DNA of 24,009 nt, taken from PALSA-1296 sp037143335 (GTDB lineage: Bacteria; Bacteroidota; Ignavibacteria; Palsa-1295). The stretch lies in assembly GCA_037143335.1 (NCBI GenBank), contig JBAWZA010000026.1, positions 1 through 24,009 on the forward strand, read 5' to 3'. Below are positions 1 to 7,919 of the stretch, piece after piece (the first letter of the stretch is position 1; each line of letters opens with the position of its first letter). The position numbers were made by a program, and so were the translations under genes. The notes under the pieces were generated by a model. It was not told the origin of the DNA, searched no databases, and saw nothing but the letters and a program-made list of their open reading frames with translations.

Positions 1-1245
1 GTGAGCGATGCCATGCTTGGTAGAGTTATCAACCCACTTGGCGTACCAATAGATGGCGGTGCTCCGATTCCGAGTGATAAATTCTTACCCATTGAGCGCA
101 AGGCACTCGGCGTGATGCAGCGTTCACCGGTTAATCAACCGTTACAGACTGGTATCAAAGCTATTGACGGCATGATCCCGATTGGACGTGGTCAGCGTGA
201 GCTTATCATTGGTGATAGACAGACTGGAAAAACAGCTGTCGCTCTAGATACGATCATCAACCAAAAATATACCCACAGTCCTGAAGCAAAAGCGCAGGGT
301 GTTGAACCCGTTTATTGTATCTACGTTGCCATCGGTCAGAAAGCTTCGACTATCGCATTGGTCAATGCAAAGTTAGCAGAGTTCGGTGCGATGGAATATA
401 CAACGATCATCGCTGCAACCGCATCAGACCCAGCTCCACTACAGTTTATTGCACCGTATTGCGGAGCAACACTCGGCGAGCATTTCCGTGATACTGGTCG
501 TCACGCGCTTGTGATTTATGACGATCTTTCTAAGCAGGCATCTGCTTATCGCGAACTTTCGCTCCTACTTCGTCGTCCACCAGGGCGTGAAGCATATCCT
601 GGCGACGTGTTCTATTTGCACTCAAGATTACTTGAGCGCGCATCAAAGCTCAGTGCCGAACTCGGTGGTGGTTCACTCACCGCTCTTCCTGTGATTGAAA
701 CCCAGGCAGGCGACGTGTCAGCATACATTCCGACAAATGTTATTTCCATCACCGATGGTCAGATATACTTAGAGCCGAATCTCTTTAACTCTGGTGTACG
801 ACCAGCTATCAACGTTGGTATCTCGGTATCGAGAGTAGGTGGCAATGCTCAGATTAAGGCGATGAAAAAAGTCGCAGGTACACTCAGATTAGATTTAGCA
901 CAATATCGCGAACTCGAAGCCTTCTCGAAATTTGGCTCTGATCTTGATAAGGCGACGCGCCAACAGCTGACTCGCGGACAGCGTCTGGTAGAGCTATTGA
1001 AGCAAGATCAGTATGTTCCTATGCCGATTGCGGAGCAGGTAGTTGTTATTTTTGCTGGTACTCAAGGTTATCTCGATAACGTCGCGATACCTCAAGTACG
1101 CAGATATGAAAAAACCTTGCTCGAGTTTATGCGCTTACGTCACAAAGACTTGCTCACAAGCATTGCGGACAAAAAGGAGTTGACAGCGGAAATTACCGCA
1201 TCACTCAAAGCCGCACTTTCAGGCTTTACCGAAAGCTTTAAGTAA
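1..1245 (+). CDS. atpA: F1Fo ATP synthase subunit alpha (5' truncated by window edge)
   Basis: Catalytic-core F1 alpha subunit, on the cytoplasmic face of the membrane, where it forms the alpha3-beta3 hexamer that makes ATP. The 414 visible residues include the P-loop GDRQTGKT (71-78), a Walker B-like VIYDD (171-175), the segment RRPPGREAYPGD (191-202), and the family signature PAINVGISVS (268-277) followed by the arginine R278 that reaches into the neighbouring catalytic site. The P-loop lies at about residue 169 in the E. coli protein, so roughly 98 N-terminal residues (the beta-barrel crown) lie upstream of the window. The GTG at base 1 is therefore an internal Val codon, not a start. The C-terminus is complete and total length would be about 512, normal for the family. 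An unrelated exported-protein gene separates it from atpG. Confidence 0.98.
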   Translation: MSDAMLGRVINPLGVPIDGGAPIPSDKFLPIERKALGVMQRSPVNQPLQTGIKAIDGMIPIGRGQRELIIGDRQTGKTAVALDTIINQKYTHSPEAKAQGVEPVYCIYVAIGQKASTIALVNAKLAEFGAMEYTTIIAATASDPAPLQFIAPYCGATLGEHFRDTGRHALVIYDDLSKQASAYRELSLLLRRPPGREAYPGDVFYLHSRLLERASKLSAELGGGSLTALPVIETQAGDVSAYIPTNVISITDGQIYLEPNLFNSGVRPAINVGISVSRVGGNAQIKAMKKVAGTLRLDLAQYRELEAFSKFGSDLDKATRQQLTRGQRLVELLKQDQYVPMPIAEQVVVIFAGTQGYLDNVAIPQVRRYEKTLLEFMRLRHKDLLTSIADKKELTAEITASLKAALSGFTESFK

Positions 1246-1334
1246 TGCTTTCTAAACATGAGGTGTGGGTTCGGTTTCCGCAACTTCCGGTACCACAGCG
1301 GGTTCTTTAGCAATATATTTTATTACTGCTAAGG

Positions 1335-2453
1335 ATGAAGTCACTGATTTGTTGGGTTATTTGCGGTGTAGTTCTTTGGAAATTATTTGCTGATGTCACT
1401 CCTTCGGTTGCGCAAGGGCTTGATTCGGGTAAAGGGATTATTTTTCAACAATCACCGATTTCTTCCAGCATTGTTGAGCCTGAAAAATCTCATCTTACGC
1501 TTATCCCCAGTATCGGTATTGGACCCTACTCTGGTTTCCGTTCTGATGGAACATTCGGGACAATCATCCAGCCAGATATCGCGATGGAATTTTTGGCGGA
1601 GCCGGGCGGAGGAATTCATTATCTATTCGGAGGGCATCTTGGGATTTCTGATCCGTTCACTACTGGGATTACTTTTGGACTGAGGCATCCGTTAACGAGT
1701 TCACTCCCAGACAAGATTCAACTATTCGCTGATTGGGGAATTCTTGTTTTTGAGAATACTTCACTAACTGGAAAGCTTAAATATGGATTACGTACTGTCT
1801 TAGGAGTGAAATCTACTTTTCCTATTCCTGTTGAGTACAGAATTTCTGCTGAATGGCGTGGGACAGGCTCGGATAGTGTTGACGACTACCGAACACGTAC
1901 GCTTTGGTGGGTGGGGTTAGAAGTTGGTTTTCCTTTATCGTTGTTTAGGGAAGTAAAACAATTTTCTCGCAAGGATTCGCTTCGTGCTTCACTTCCATAT
2001 GTCGCGACCGCTGATGAGATGAGTGAGTTTACGTCGCTCAGCTCGAACTACGACATAGATACCTGGCTGGATAGATTTTGGCGGCTGAGGGATTTAACCC
2101 CGGAGACCAAACTAAACGAAGCTCGAATAGAATTTGACCGAAGAGTGGAGTTAGCGAATAAATTATATTCGACAAGTACGACCCTCGGAATTCAATCGGA
2201 TCCGGGAAGAGTGTTAGCAATTTACGGAGCACCAGATGTTCGTGACGAAGATCACTCTGTTTATGATCAAAGCGATCGGTATATGGTGTTTGTGTATAGT
2301 GGGAGATTGAAAGATGTGGCATTCGGTTCATTCTTGTTCCGTAAGTCGACATCGCAAATATTGTGGCAACAGCAGTACTCCAATATACCTGGAGAACTAA
2401 GCGGTGTAATACCTGACGGCATACCCGTCCGATTCTATAAATGGCTACAGTAG
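1335..2453 (+). CDS. Exported GWxTD-like domain protein with beta-rich N-terminal half
   Basis: 372 residues of uncertain function. Residues 1-26 form a Sec-type signal peptide (K2, a hydrophobic core, a likely cut after SVA). Residues about 50-205 are rich in alternating Gly/aromatic/hydrophobic strands and look like part of an outer-membrane barrel or a secreted beta fold. From about 240 on, the segment WLDRFWRLRDLTPET, then EARIEFDRRVELAN, then DPGRVLAIYGAPD (289-301) follows the pattern of GWxTD-domain proteins of Ignavibacteria and relatives. The name-giving GWxTD is replaced here by LGIQSD (284-289). It sits between atpA (89-base gap) and atpG (43-base gap) on the same strand, an unusual place for an exported protein. 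AAGG touches the ATG directly, too close to act as a normal ribosome site; the start is chosen because it gives a good signal peptide. Domain assignment is by eye. Confidence 0.8.
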   Translation: MKSLICWVICGVVLWKLFADVTPSVAQGLDSGKGIIFQQSPISSSIVEPEKSHLTLIPSIGIGPYSGFRSDGTFGTIIQPDIAMEFLAEPGGGIHYLFGGHLGISDPFTTGITFGLRHPLTSSLPDKIQLFADWGILVFENTSLTGKLKYGLRTVLGVKSTFPIPVEYRISAEWRGTGSDSVDDYRTRTLWWVGLEVGFPLSLFREVKQFSRKDSLRASLPYVATADEMSEFTSLSSNYDIDTWLDRFWRLRDLTPETKLNEARIEFDRRVELANKLYSTSTTLGIQSDPGRVLAIYGAPDVRDEDHSVYDQSDRYMVFVYSGRLKDVAFGSFLFRKSTSQILWQQQYSNIPGELSGVIPDGIPVRFYKWLQ

Positions 2454-2496
2454 AGGTACGGATTCGAATTTGTAAGATCAAAGAGTAAAAAAATAG

Positions 2497-3408
2497 ATGG
2501 CAACACTACGCGAAATAAAACGCAGAATTGGCGGATTCAAATCAACCCTGAAGATTACTCAGGCGATGAAGATGGTCGCCGCAGCTAAATTGCGCCGTGC
2601 CCAAGATGCCATGATTTCAGCTCGTCCGTACTCGAAGGCACTTGACGGACTTCTGAAGGATCTTCTCCGCAGTGCCGGTGACGAAATCGTGCAATCCCCG
2701 ATGCTTTTCGGTCGCCACCTTGAAGATAAGCAAACAGAGAAAGTGCTTCTTATCATCGTTTCGAGTGATCGTGGACTTGCAGGTGCGTTCAATACAAATA
2801 TCATTAAGTTTGCCGAAGCGAGGATGCGAGATCTCTACAGTACGCACCTTGCCACTAATCGGCTTTCGTTGATTACAGTTGGTCGTCGTGCGACTGATTA
2901 TTTTAGCAAGCGCTCGTACAACATCATTGACAAGCATGTTGGAGTTTTCACGAAGATTGATTTCGGAACTGCAAAAACGATTGCCGAGAAAGTAACAGCA
3001 CTTTTCGGAGATGCTGAATACGACAAGATCGAGTTGATTTACAATGAATTTAAGTCCGTCATAGCTCAGAGACAAACAGCAGACCGTCTCCTCCCTGTAC
3101 TTGAACGCTCCAAGCTTGCAGAAGCTAAACTGGCTTCCTCCAATATTGAGTATATCTACGAACCTGAGCCTGCTGAGATCTTGAATGTATTAGTCCCACG
3201 ACATCTTGAGACTCAGTTATGGAAATCACTTCTCGAATCCAATGCCGCCGAACAAGGTGCACGTATGACGGCGATGGATTCTGCGGCGAAGAATGCAAAA
3301 GATTTGATTTCTAAATTCCAATTATTTTATAATAAAGCGCGTCAAGCCGCAATCACAAAAGAAATTCTTGAAATCGTTGGCGGCGCCGAAGCACTCACTA
3401 AAGGCTAA
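2497..3408 (+). CDS. atpG: F1Fo ATP synthase subunit gamma
   Basis: Central rotor shaft of F1, coupling proton-driven c-ring rotation to ATP synthesis in alpha3-beta3. The N-terminal coiled-coil helix begins MATLREIKRRIGGFKSTLKI with TQAMKMVAAAKLRRAQ following. The C-terminal helix contains ESNAAEQGARMTAMDSAAKN and ends NKARQAAITKEILEIVGGAEAL, the most conserved part of the family. Between them is the Rossmann-like domain, including LLIIVSSDRGLAGAFNTNI. At 303 residues it is slightly longer than the E. coli subunit (287), from small insertions in the middle domain. No atpD or atpC follows; the next gene is yggS. This agrees with lineages in which the beta and epsilon genes are encoded elsewhere, though their location cannot be seen here. 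The ATG at 2497 gives the canonical N-terminus; no clear SD sequence is present. Confidence 0.97.
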   Translation: MATLREIKRRIGGFKSTLKITQAMKMVAAAKLRRAQDAMISARPYSKALDGLLKDLLRSAGDEIVQSPMLFGRHLEDKQTEKVLLIIVSSDRGLAGAFNTNIIKFAEARMRDLYSTHLATNRLSLITVGRRATDYFSKRSYNIIDKHVGVFTKIDFGTAKTIAEKVTALFGDAEYDKIELIYNEFKSVIAQRQTADRLLPVLERSKLAEAKLASSNIEYIYEPEPAEILNVLVPRHLETQLWKSLLESNAAEQGARMTAMDSAAKNAKDLISKFQLFYNKARQAAITKEILEIVGGAEALTKG

Positions 3409-3450
3409 GCGACGATTACCCATTCTTCACGATGATCCGTTTCCTATGCG

Positions 3451-3458
3451 TATTTTTG
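3451..3458 (+). promoter_or_regulatory. Possible Bacteroidota-type -7 element before yggS
   Basis: TATTTTTG matches the Bacteroidota -7 consensus TAnnTTTG exactly but ends only 7 bases before the ATG at 3466. If active it would give a nearly leaderless yggS-divIVA-nuclease transcript. I see no good -33 partner, so it may be chance. Confidence 0.2.
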
Positions 3459-3465
3459 TGAGCAA

Positions 3466-4143
3466 ATGAGCTTGCAAGAAAATCTGAACCAAGTTGAAAA
3501 GCGAATCACAACGGCTTGTTTGCGTACTGGTCGTCAGCGTGAGGAGGTAACACTTGTTGCCGTTACCAAAACTCAACCTGTCGAGATTCTCCAAGGAGCC
3601 TATGACCTCGGTATCAGAGATTTCGGTGAGAATAAGGTTCAAGAACTACTTGCAAAAAAGGAATTGCTCCCTCCTGATATTCGCTGGCATTTGATTGGAC
3701 ACCTTCAATCAAACAAAGCAAAATCTATCGCGCCATTTATTCACTCCGTTCACTCGATTGATTCGCTTGGGGTAGCTGTCGAGTTATCAAATCGGGCTAC
3801 TCGATACTCTCGAGCGATTGATGTTTTACTTGAAATAAATGTTGCAGGCGAAGCGACGAAAGAGGGAGTTGCAATTGAGGAAGCGGAGAACCTCCTTTAT
3901 GCAATTCGTGAACAAGCTACTGCTTTGAGCGTCAGAGGCTTAATGACTGTTGCACCTTTCTTAAGTGAAGCCGATGAAGTTCGACCAGTATTTCAGAAGT
4001 TACGAAACCTTGCCAACAACTTGGAACTGCACGATTTATCAATGGGTATGACTAATGATTTCGAAGTTGCCATTGAAGAGGGAGCTACAATAATTAGGAT
4101 TGGGAGCGCACTTTTTGGCAAGAGGCAAAAAAATAACTCATAA
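3466..4143 (+). CDS. yggS: YggS/PLPBP family pyridoxal-phosphate homeostasis protein
   Basis: Cytoplasmic PLP-binding protein that buffers pyridoxal 5'-phosphate and affects amino-acid and keto-acid balance; it has an alanine-racemase-like TIM barrel but no known catalysis. Visible family motifs are VAVTKTQ with the PLP lysine K35, FGENKVQE, WHLIGHLQSNKAK, VHSIDS, MTVAPF and the C-terminal phosphate-binding LSMGMTNDFEVAIEEG followed by TIIRIGSALFG. Length 225 is normal. It lies 57 bases after atpG and 29 bases before a DivIVA-domain gene. The yggS-divIVA neighbourhood resembles that of Gram-positive bacteria, where yggS lies in the division gene cluster. A perfect Bacteroidota -7-like TATTTTTG ends 7 bases before the ATG (see that entry). 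Confidence 0.95.
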   Translation: MSLQENLNQVEKRITTACLRTGRQREEVTLVAVTKTQPVEILQGAYDLGIRDFGENKVQELLAKKELLPPDIRWHLIGHLQSNKAKSIAPFIHSVHSIDSLGVAVELSNRATRYSRAIDVLLEINVAGEATKEGVAIEEAENLLYAIREQATALSVRGLMTVAPFLSEADEVRPVFQKLRNLANNLELHDLSMGMTNDFEVAIEEGATIIRIGSALFGKRQKNNS

Positions 4144-4172
4144 AGTTTTTAGACTAACTATTTGCTATAACC

Positions 4173-4631
4173 ATGCTATCAGCATTAGACATTAAGAAAA
4201 GAGAGTTCGAGCAAAAAATGCGCGGATACGACATTGACGAAGTCCGGAAATATCTGGATGAGGTGTCAAAAGAGTTCGATTTGCTCGTACGCGATGCGAT
4301 GTCCCTCGAAGATGAAGTGGATTCGCTCAAGAAAAAAAATAATCACTATCTGAGTTTGGAAAGTACGTTGGAGAGAACGCTCCTTGCCGCGCAACAAACT
4401 GCAATTCGGATGGAGGATCAAGCAAAGAAGGAAGCAGAACTAATCATGCAAGAGGCTCGGCTCGAACGTGATAGAATGTTAAAGGACATTCCGATGGAGA
4501 TCGAGCGTGCCAAAAGTCAGACGGTGCAAATCCGAGCAGAGTATGAAGCGACTCTCACAAAAATGAAATCCTTAATGAGTGGGTTTTCTCGCTTTATGGA
4601 AGTTATGAATGAGTCTAACCGCGAGGCATGA
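4173..4631 (+). CDS. DivIVA domain-containing coiled-coil protein
   Basis: Predicted membrane-curvature or pole-associated scaffold. The N-terminus has the DivIVA membrane-binding pattern: LSALDIKKREFEQKMRGYDI then DEVRKYLDEV. The RGYD loop aligns with that of B. subtilis DivIVA; its membrane-inserting F17/R18 pair corresponds to M16/R17 here, so the hydrophobic residue is kept but is not Phe. Residues about 28-140 are charged heptad-like helix (EDEVDSLKKKN and AKKEAELIMQEARLERDRML), a long coiled coil likely to oligomerise. At 152 residues it is short, similar to Gram-positive DivIVA and to DivIVA-domain proteins of delta-proteobacteria. The stop overlaps the ATG of the next gene (ATGA, 4628-4631), suggesting translational coupling. 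The partner that positions it in a Gram-negative cell is unknown. Confidence 0.9.
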   Translation: MLSALDIKKREFEQKMRGYDIDEVRKYLDEVSKEFDLLVRDAMSLEDEVDSLKKKNNHYLSLESTLERTLLAAQQTAIRMEDQAKKEAELIMQEARLERDRMLKDIPMEIERAKSQTVQIRAEYEATLTKMKSLMSGFSRFMEVMNESNREA

Positions 4632-5107
4632 GGAATTTATTTATTTGCTTGTGTATCGCACTCTTCGCGAGTGGTTGTGAAAAAACTATTACTGTCACAG
4701 TTCATGATCACGATGAAAACCCCTTGCTCGATTCATCGGCAAAAGTGATTGTAAGTCGTGTCGTTGACGGAGATACATTTGAGTTTGCGATTGAAAGTGA
4801 TACGATTTCGCTCAGGATTATTGGTATTGACGCGTATGAGACGAGGCACGGAGCGCGGCTCGACTCACAGGCAGCTCATGCAAAAATATCTGTGGACTCA
4901 GCATTGAGCCTCGGAAAGCTCGCTAAACAATTTGCAGATTCACTGCTAAGTCACAAGGAAGTTCTCATCGTTCGCGACTACAGAAATGAAAATTTCGACA
5001 CTTACAATCGTCTTCTACGCCATGTGTATTATTTTGAAGGCCAAACTACACTTGATTTTGGCGTACTAATGCTGAATCGGCATTATGCTACGGTTGATAC
5101 ACTCTGA
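4628..5107 (+). CDS. Staphylococcal nuclease-like (SNase) lipoprotein
   Basis: Predicted lipid-anchored periplasmic or surface nuclease of the thermonuclease fold. A short signal peptide ends in the lipobox LFASGC with C17 as the lipidated residue. The SNase domain covers about residues 38-157: VVDGDTF, then LRIIGIDAYET, then DTYNRLLRHVYY. By alignment with S. aureus nuclease, D49, R63, D68, E71 and R128 match the calcium ligands D21 and D40 and catalytic R35, E43 and R87, so the active site appears complete. Length 159 fits one domain plus anchor. Its ATG overlaps the DivIVA stop by 4 bases, and it appears to be the last gene of the atp-side cluster. The substrate (scavenged DNA/RNA or envelope nucleic acid) cannot be read from sequence. 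Confidence 0.9.
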   Translation: MRNLFICLCIALFASGCEKTITVTVHDHDENPLLDSSAKVIVSRVVDGDTFEFAIESDTISLRIIGIDAYETRHGARLDSQAAHAKISVDSALSLGKLAKQFADSLLSHKEVLIVRDYRNENFDTYNRLLRHVYYFEGQTTLDFGVLMLNRHYATVDTL

Positions 5108-5161
5108 TTCCATCCGATGGCTTGTTCCCAAAAAAAATCAAATGTGACCTCCTAATTTTTG

Positions 5162-5169
5162 TATATTTG
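5162..5169 (+). promoter_or_regulatory. Possible Bacteroidota-type -7 element for the cytochrome gene
   Basis: TATATTTG matches TAnnTTTG exactly and lies 30 bases before the ATG at 5200, a plausible distance for a short leader. The upstream A/T-rich stretch contains only a weak TG where a -33 TTTG would be expected. It fits the switch from the atp-side cluster to a separately transcribed cytochrome gene. Confidence 0.4.
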
Positions 5170-5199
5170 CAGTGAATTCATTAACCACTCATCAATACA

Positions 5200-5853
5200 A
5201 TGGAACAATTACAGACAAAATCTTGGCGATCGTCATTAGCGGTCACCGCTGTGTTTTCAATTATTTTTGCAGTTGCAATAATCAGTTGCAATAAGAAATC
5301 TGACTCTGTTAAAACGGAGTTGGGGAAGGACTCGGCGAATAAATCAGGAGCAATGGCTTCGGCTGAGCGAGGTAAGTACCTTGTGACAATCGTTGGTTGT
5401 AACGATTGTCATACACCTTGGACTATGGGCGAACACGGCCCAGGACCGGATATGGCACGAATGCTCTCTGGACACCCTGCTGAAATGAAATTGCCACCAC
5501 CACCGAAACCAATGGGTCCTTGGATGGTGAGTGCAGCCGCAACACAGACGGCGTGGGCAGGACCTTGGGGCGTGTCCTATACAGCTAATCTCACACCTGA
5601 TTCAGCGACTGGAATCGGAAAATGGGATGAGACCACGTTCATGTTAGCAATCCGTAACGGAAAGCACATCGGTACTGGACGCGATATTCTGCCACCAATG
5701 CCTTGGCCAGCTTTCAAACAGATGACTGACGAAGATCTCAAGTCTGTTTACGCTTTCTTGAGAACAATCCCTGCGATTCATAACCAGGTGCCTGACCCAA
5801 TAATCAACATGCCACCGCCAGGCGCGCCGATGGCTGATGCACCAAAGAAATAA
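5200..5853 (+). CDS. Membrane-anchored monohaem c-type cytochrome
   Basis: Predicted periplasmic electron carrier. The N-terminus has a hydrophobic segment (about 12-29) ending IISC, so either a lipoprotein anchored at C30 or an uncleaved membrane anchor, followed by a Ser/Lys/Asp-rich linker. The single haem motif is CNDCH (67-71). The likely axial Met is M168 in ILPPMPWPAF, followed by MTDEDLKSVYAFLRTIP, a C-terminal helix typical of class I cytochromes of dehydrogenase or oxidase partners. NLTPDSATGIGKW (131-143) is a common motif in this group. The tail and the middle are rich in Pro and Met (PPPPKPMGPW; MPPPGAPM). The partner enzyme is not in the window. Stands alone between a possible promoter and a clear terminator. 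Confidence 0.92.
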   Translation: MEQLQTKSWRSSLAVTAVFSIIFAVAIISCNKKSDSVKTELGKDSANKSGAMASAERGKYLVTIVGCNDCHTPWTMGEHGPGPDMARMLSGHPAEMKLPPPPKPMGPWMVSAAATQTAWAGPWGVSYTANLTPDSATGIGKWDETTFMLAIRNGKHIGTGRDILPPMPWPAFKQMTDEDLKSVYAFLRTIPAIHNQVPDPIINMPPPGAPMADAPKK

Positions 5854-5872
5854 TTCAACTCTAAACTTGAAT

Positions 5873-5905
5873 AAAAAAACGCACCGAAACGGTGCGTTTT
5901 TTTTT
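5873..5905. terminator. Bidirectional rho-independent terminator
   Basis: Perfect 8-base stem ACGCACCG / CGGTGCGT (5879-5886 and 5890-5897) with an AAA loop, flanked by an A-run on the left and nine Ts (5897-5905) on the right. It can terminate the cytochrome gene on + and the transketolase pair on -, which converge on it. Confidence 0.93.
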
Positions 5906-5944
5906 ACGATAATCAGAAATTAAATCGCGAATCGGCTAAGGCGT

Positions 5945-6901
5945 TTAATTCTTGCGTGCAATTACTTTCTTCACAGACTCGATTATAGTGACACTTGTAA
6001 GTCCGAATAGTGCCATGAGTTCGTCAGGATCACCTGAACCACCGAATTTATCGTTGACTCCAACAAACTCCATAGGTACAGGATTATTCTTGACCAAGAG
6101 TTCAGCGATTGCGCCGCCCAAGCCAGCGGTAATCTGATGTTCCTCTGCGCTTACAACCGCACCGCATTCTCTTGCAGCCGCGAGAATCGTTTCGTTGTCG
6201 AGGGGCTTGATCGTCGAGACATTAATAACACGAGCTTGAATTCCTTCTTCTGCTAATTTTTCCGCCGCAACTAATGCTTCCCAGACCATAGGTCCACAGG
6301 CACAGATCGCAACATCATTGCCTTCACGAAATACACGAGCTTTACCAATTTCAAATGGCGTATCATCCTTGGTGAACATCGGGGTGTCAGTTCTACCAAA
6401 ACGAATATAGGCTGGTCCAATGAATTCACCCATTGCAATCGTGGCTTTCTTCGCTTCCGCAAAATCGCATGGGACTATCAGGGTCATATTTGGAAGAGTT
6501 CGCGTAATAGCGATCTCTTCGAGCACTTGATGCGTAGCTCCGTCTGGACCTACGGAAATCCCGGCATGACCTCCGCCAATTTTTACATTCGCATCATTGT
6601 AGCAAACCGAGATACGTAGCATGTCTGTATTTCTGCAGGCAGCGAACGCGCCGTAGCTTGCAAAGAATGGGACCTTGCCACTCAGTGCCAAGCCAGTAGC
6701 TACCAAGGTTGCTGTGGCTTCCATGATTCCGGTTGAGAAAAAACGATCAGGAAATTTCTCTTGAAAATACGATGTCATTACTGAGCCAGTAATGTCTCCT
6801 CCGAGAACGATTACGTTCTCGTATCGCTCACCGAGAGTTACAAGTCCTTCACCGAATCCGAATCGGGTTGCTTTCTTGCCTAAAAGTTCGAATTTTGTCA
6901 T
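5945..6901 (-). CDS. Transketolase, C-terminal subunit (split type)
   Basis: Second half of a two-subunit transketolase, transferring C2 ketol units between sugar phosphates in the non-oxidative pentose phosphate pathway. The pyrimidine-binding domain (about 1-165) includes TGIMEATATLVATGLALSG, where E61 is placed to activate the thiamine diphosphate ring, and GPDGATHQVLEEIAITRTLP. The C-terminal domain (about 185-310) has ICACGPMVWEALVAAEKLAE and VSAEEHQITAGLGGAIAELL. Length 318 is normal for this subunit. It follows the N-terminal subunit gene by 64 bases on the same strand, so the two are probably cotranscribed and assemble into one enzyme. A 1-deoxyxylulose-5-phosphate synthase assignment is unlikely, since that enzyme is a single chain. 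Confidence 0.95.
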   Translation of the reverse strand: MTKFELLGKKATRFGFGEGLVTLGERYENVIVLGGDITGSVMTSYFQEKFPDRFFSTGIMEATATLVATGLALSGKVPFFASYGAFAACRNTDMLRISVCYNDANVKIGGGHAGISVGPDGATHQVLEEIAITRTLPNMTLIVPCDFAEAKKATIAMGEFIGPAYIRFGRTDTPMFTKDDTPFEIGKARVFREGNDVAICACGPMVWEALVAAEKLAEEGIQARVINVSTIKPLDNETILAAARECGAVVSAEEHQITAGLGGAIAELLVKNNPVPMEFVGVNDKFGGSGDPDELMALFGLTSVTIIESVKKVIARKN

Positions 6902-6965
6902 GAAATACGAATTTGAAATTCTAAAAATAATTAATCTGGATACCCTATGCTTGCAAGTGTGTGAT

Positions 6966-7919
6966 TCAGTTTGCTAACTCTGCAAGCGCTAAGACCGCCT
7001 GATCTTTATTCGGCGGTTTGCCGTGCCAGCGATAGTCGTCGTTCATAAAGCTGATAGGATGCCCCATGTAGGTTTCGGCGATGATACACGTTGGTTTTTC
7101 TTTTACGGTCGCGGCTTCTTTATATGCATTTCGAATTTCAGAAATGCTATGGCCATTGATATGAATGGTATGGAATCCGAATGCTTTCCATTTATCCTCA
7201 ACCGGGTCAACTTCCATGACATCAGGATTTCTTCCATCAATCTGACAATGATTACGGTCAACAAGTACACAGAAATTATCGAGCTTCCAATGAGACGCAA
7301 ACATCGCTGTTTCCCAAATCTCACCTTCTTGAAGTTCGCCATCTCCTGTTATGCAATATACTCTTCTGCCGTTCTTCGAGACATGCTTATCTGCAAGCGC
7401 CATTCCAGCGGCGATTCCCATGCCTTGTCCGAGCGAACCAGTTGAAGTCTCAATTCCAGGTAATCCCATATCTCTTCCTGGGTGACCTTGTAAACGGGAA
7501 TTGAGTTTGCGCAATGTGAGAAGTTCTTCCTTCTTCATGAATCCAGCATTTGCAAGTGTTGCATAAAGCACCGGAGCCATGTGCCCAGCAGAGAGGACAA
7601 AACGATCGCGGGATTCCAACCATGGATTTGTCGCATCGTAATTCATCACACCTCCGAAGTATAGAACAGCCATTACATCAGCTATGCCGAGTGGGCCGCC
7701 AGAGTGGCCACTCTTTGCCTCGACGAGAGAACGAATAATATCGCGCCTAATTTCTTTTGCGGCTGAAGCAATATATTCATCCGTATTCCCAGAGGAATTC
7801 TTGAACGGCGAGAAGTTTGCGTAATTATATTCTGCGACAAGATCGGGGTTTGCGACCGGACGTTTCGGCCCATGAAATCCTGTCTCGAGTGGGTAAATGT
7901 GAAATGGTAGCTCTGACAT
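6966..7919 (-). CDS. Transketolase, N-terminal (TPP-binding) subunit (split type)
   Basis: First half of the split transketolase, binding the thiamine diphosphate pyrophosphate through Mg2+. The TPP motif is visible as GDGELQEGEIWE (192-203) with the ligand Asn at N223 in VDRNHCQIDG. GHSGGPLGIADVMAVLYFGG (71-90), GHMAPVLYATLA and QGHPGRDMGLPGIETSTGSL are also characteristic. At 317 residues it is about 40 longer than usual because of an N-terminal extension (about 1-48, FHIYPLETGFHGPKRPV and a linker) before the conserved helix IRRDIIRSLVEAKSGHSGG. I see no SD to fix the start at 7919, so a shorter protein is possible, though the extension has no stop or obvious alternative start. The promoter must lie in the 171-base divergent region shared with the HU gene. 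Confidence 0.94.
   Translation of the reverse strand: MSELPFHIYPLETGFHGPKRPVANPDLVAEYNYANFSPFKNSSGNTDEYIASAAKEIRRDIIRSLVEAKSGHSGGPLGIADVMAVLYFGGVMNYDATNPWLESRDRFVLSAGHMAPVLYATLANAGFMKKEELLTLRKLNSRLQGHPGRDMGLPGIETSTGSLGQGMGIAAGMALADKHVSKNGRRVYCITGDGELQEGEIWETAMFASHWKLDNFCVLVDRNHCQIDGRNPDVMEVDPVEDKWKAFGFHTIHINGHSISEIRNAYKEAATVKEKPTCIIAETYMGHPISFMNDDYRWHGKPPNKDQAVLALAELAN

Noticed and set aside
1..3. GTG at base 1 as the atpA start
   Set aside because: The P-loop position shows about 98 residues are missing upstream, so this is an internal codon.
1246..1334. Terminator or promoter between atpA and the GWxTD-like gene
   Set aside because: Only a 4-base stem (CCGC/GCGG) and an imperfect TATATTTT are present, neither convincing.
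2038..3075. Minus-strand open frames opposite the GWxTD-like gene and atpG
   Set aside because: They are shadows of well-supported genes and have no recognisable motifs.
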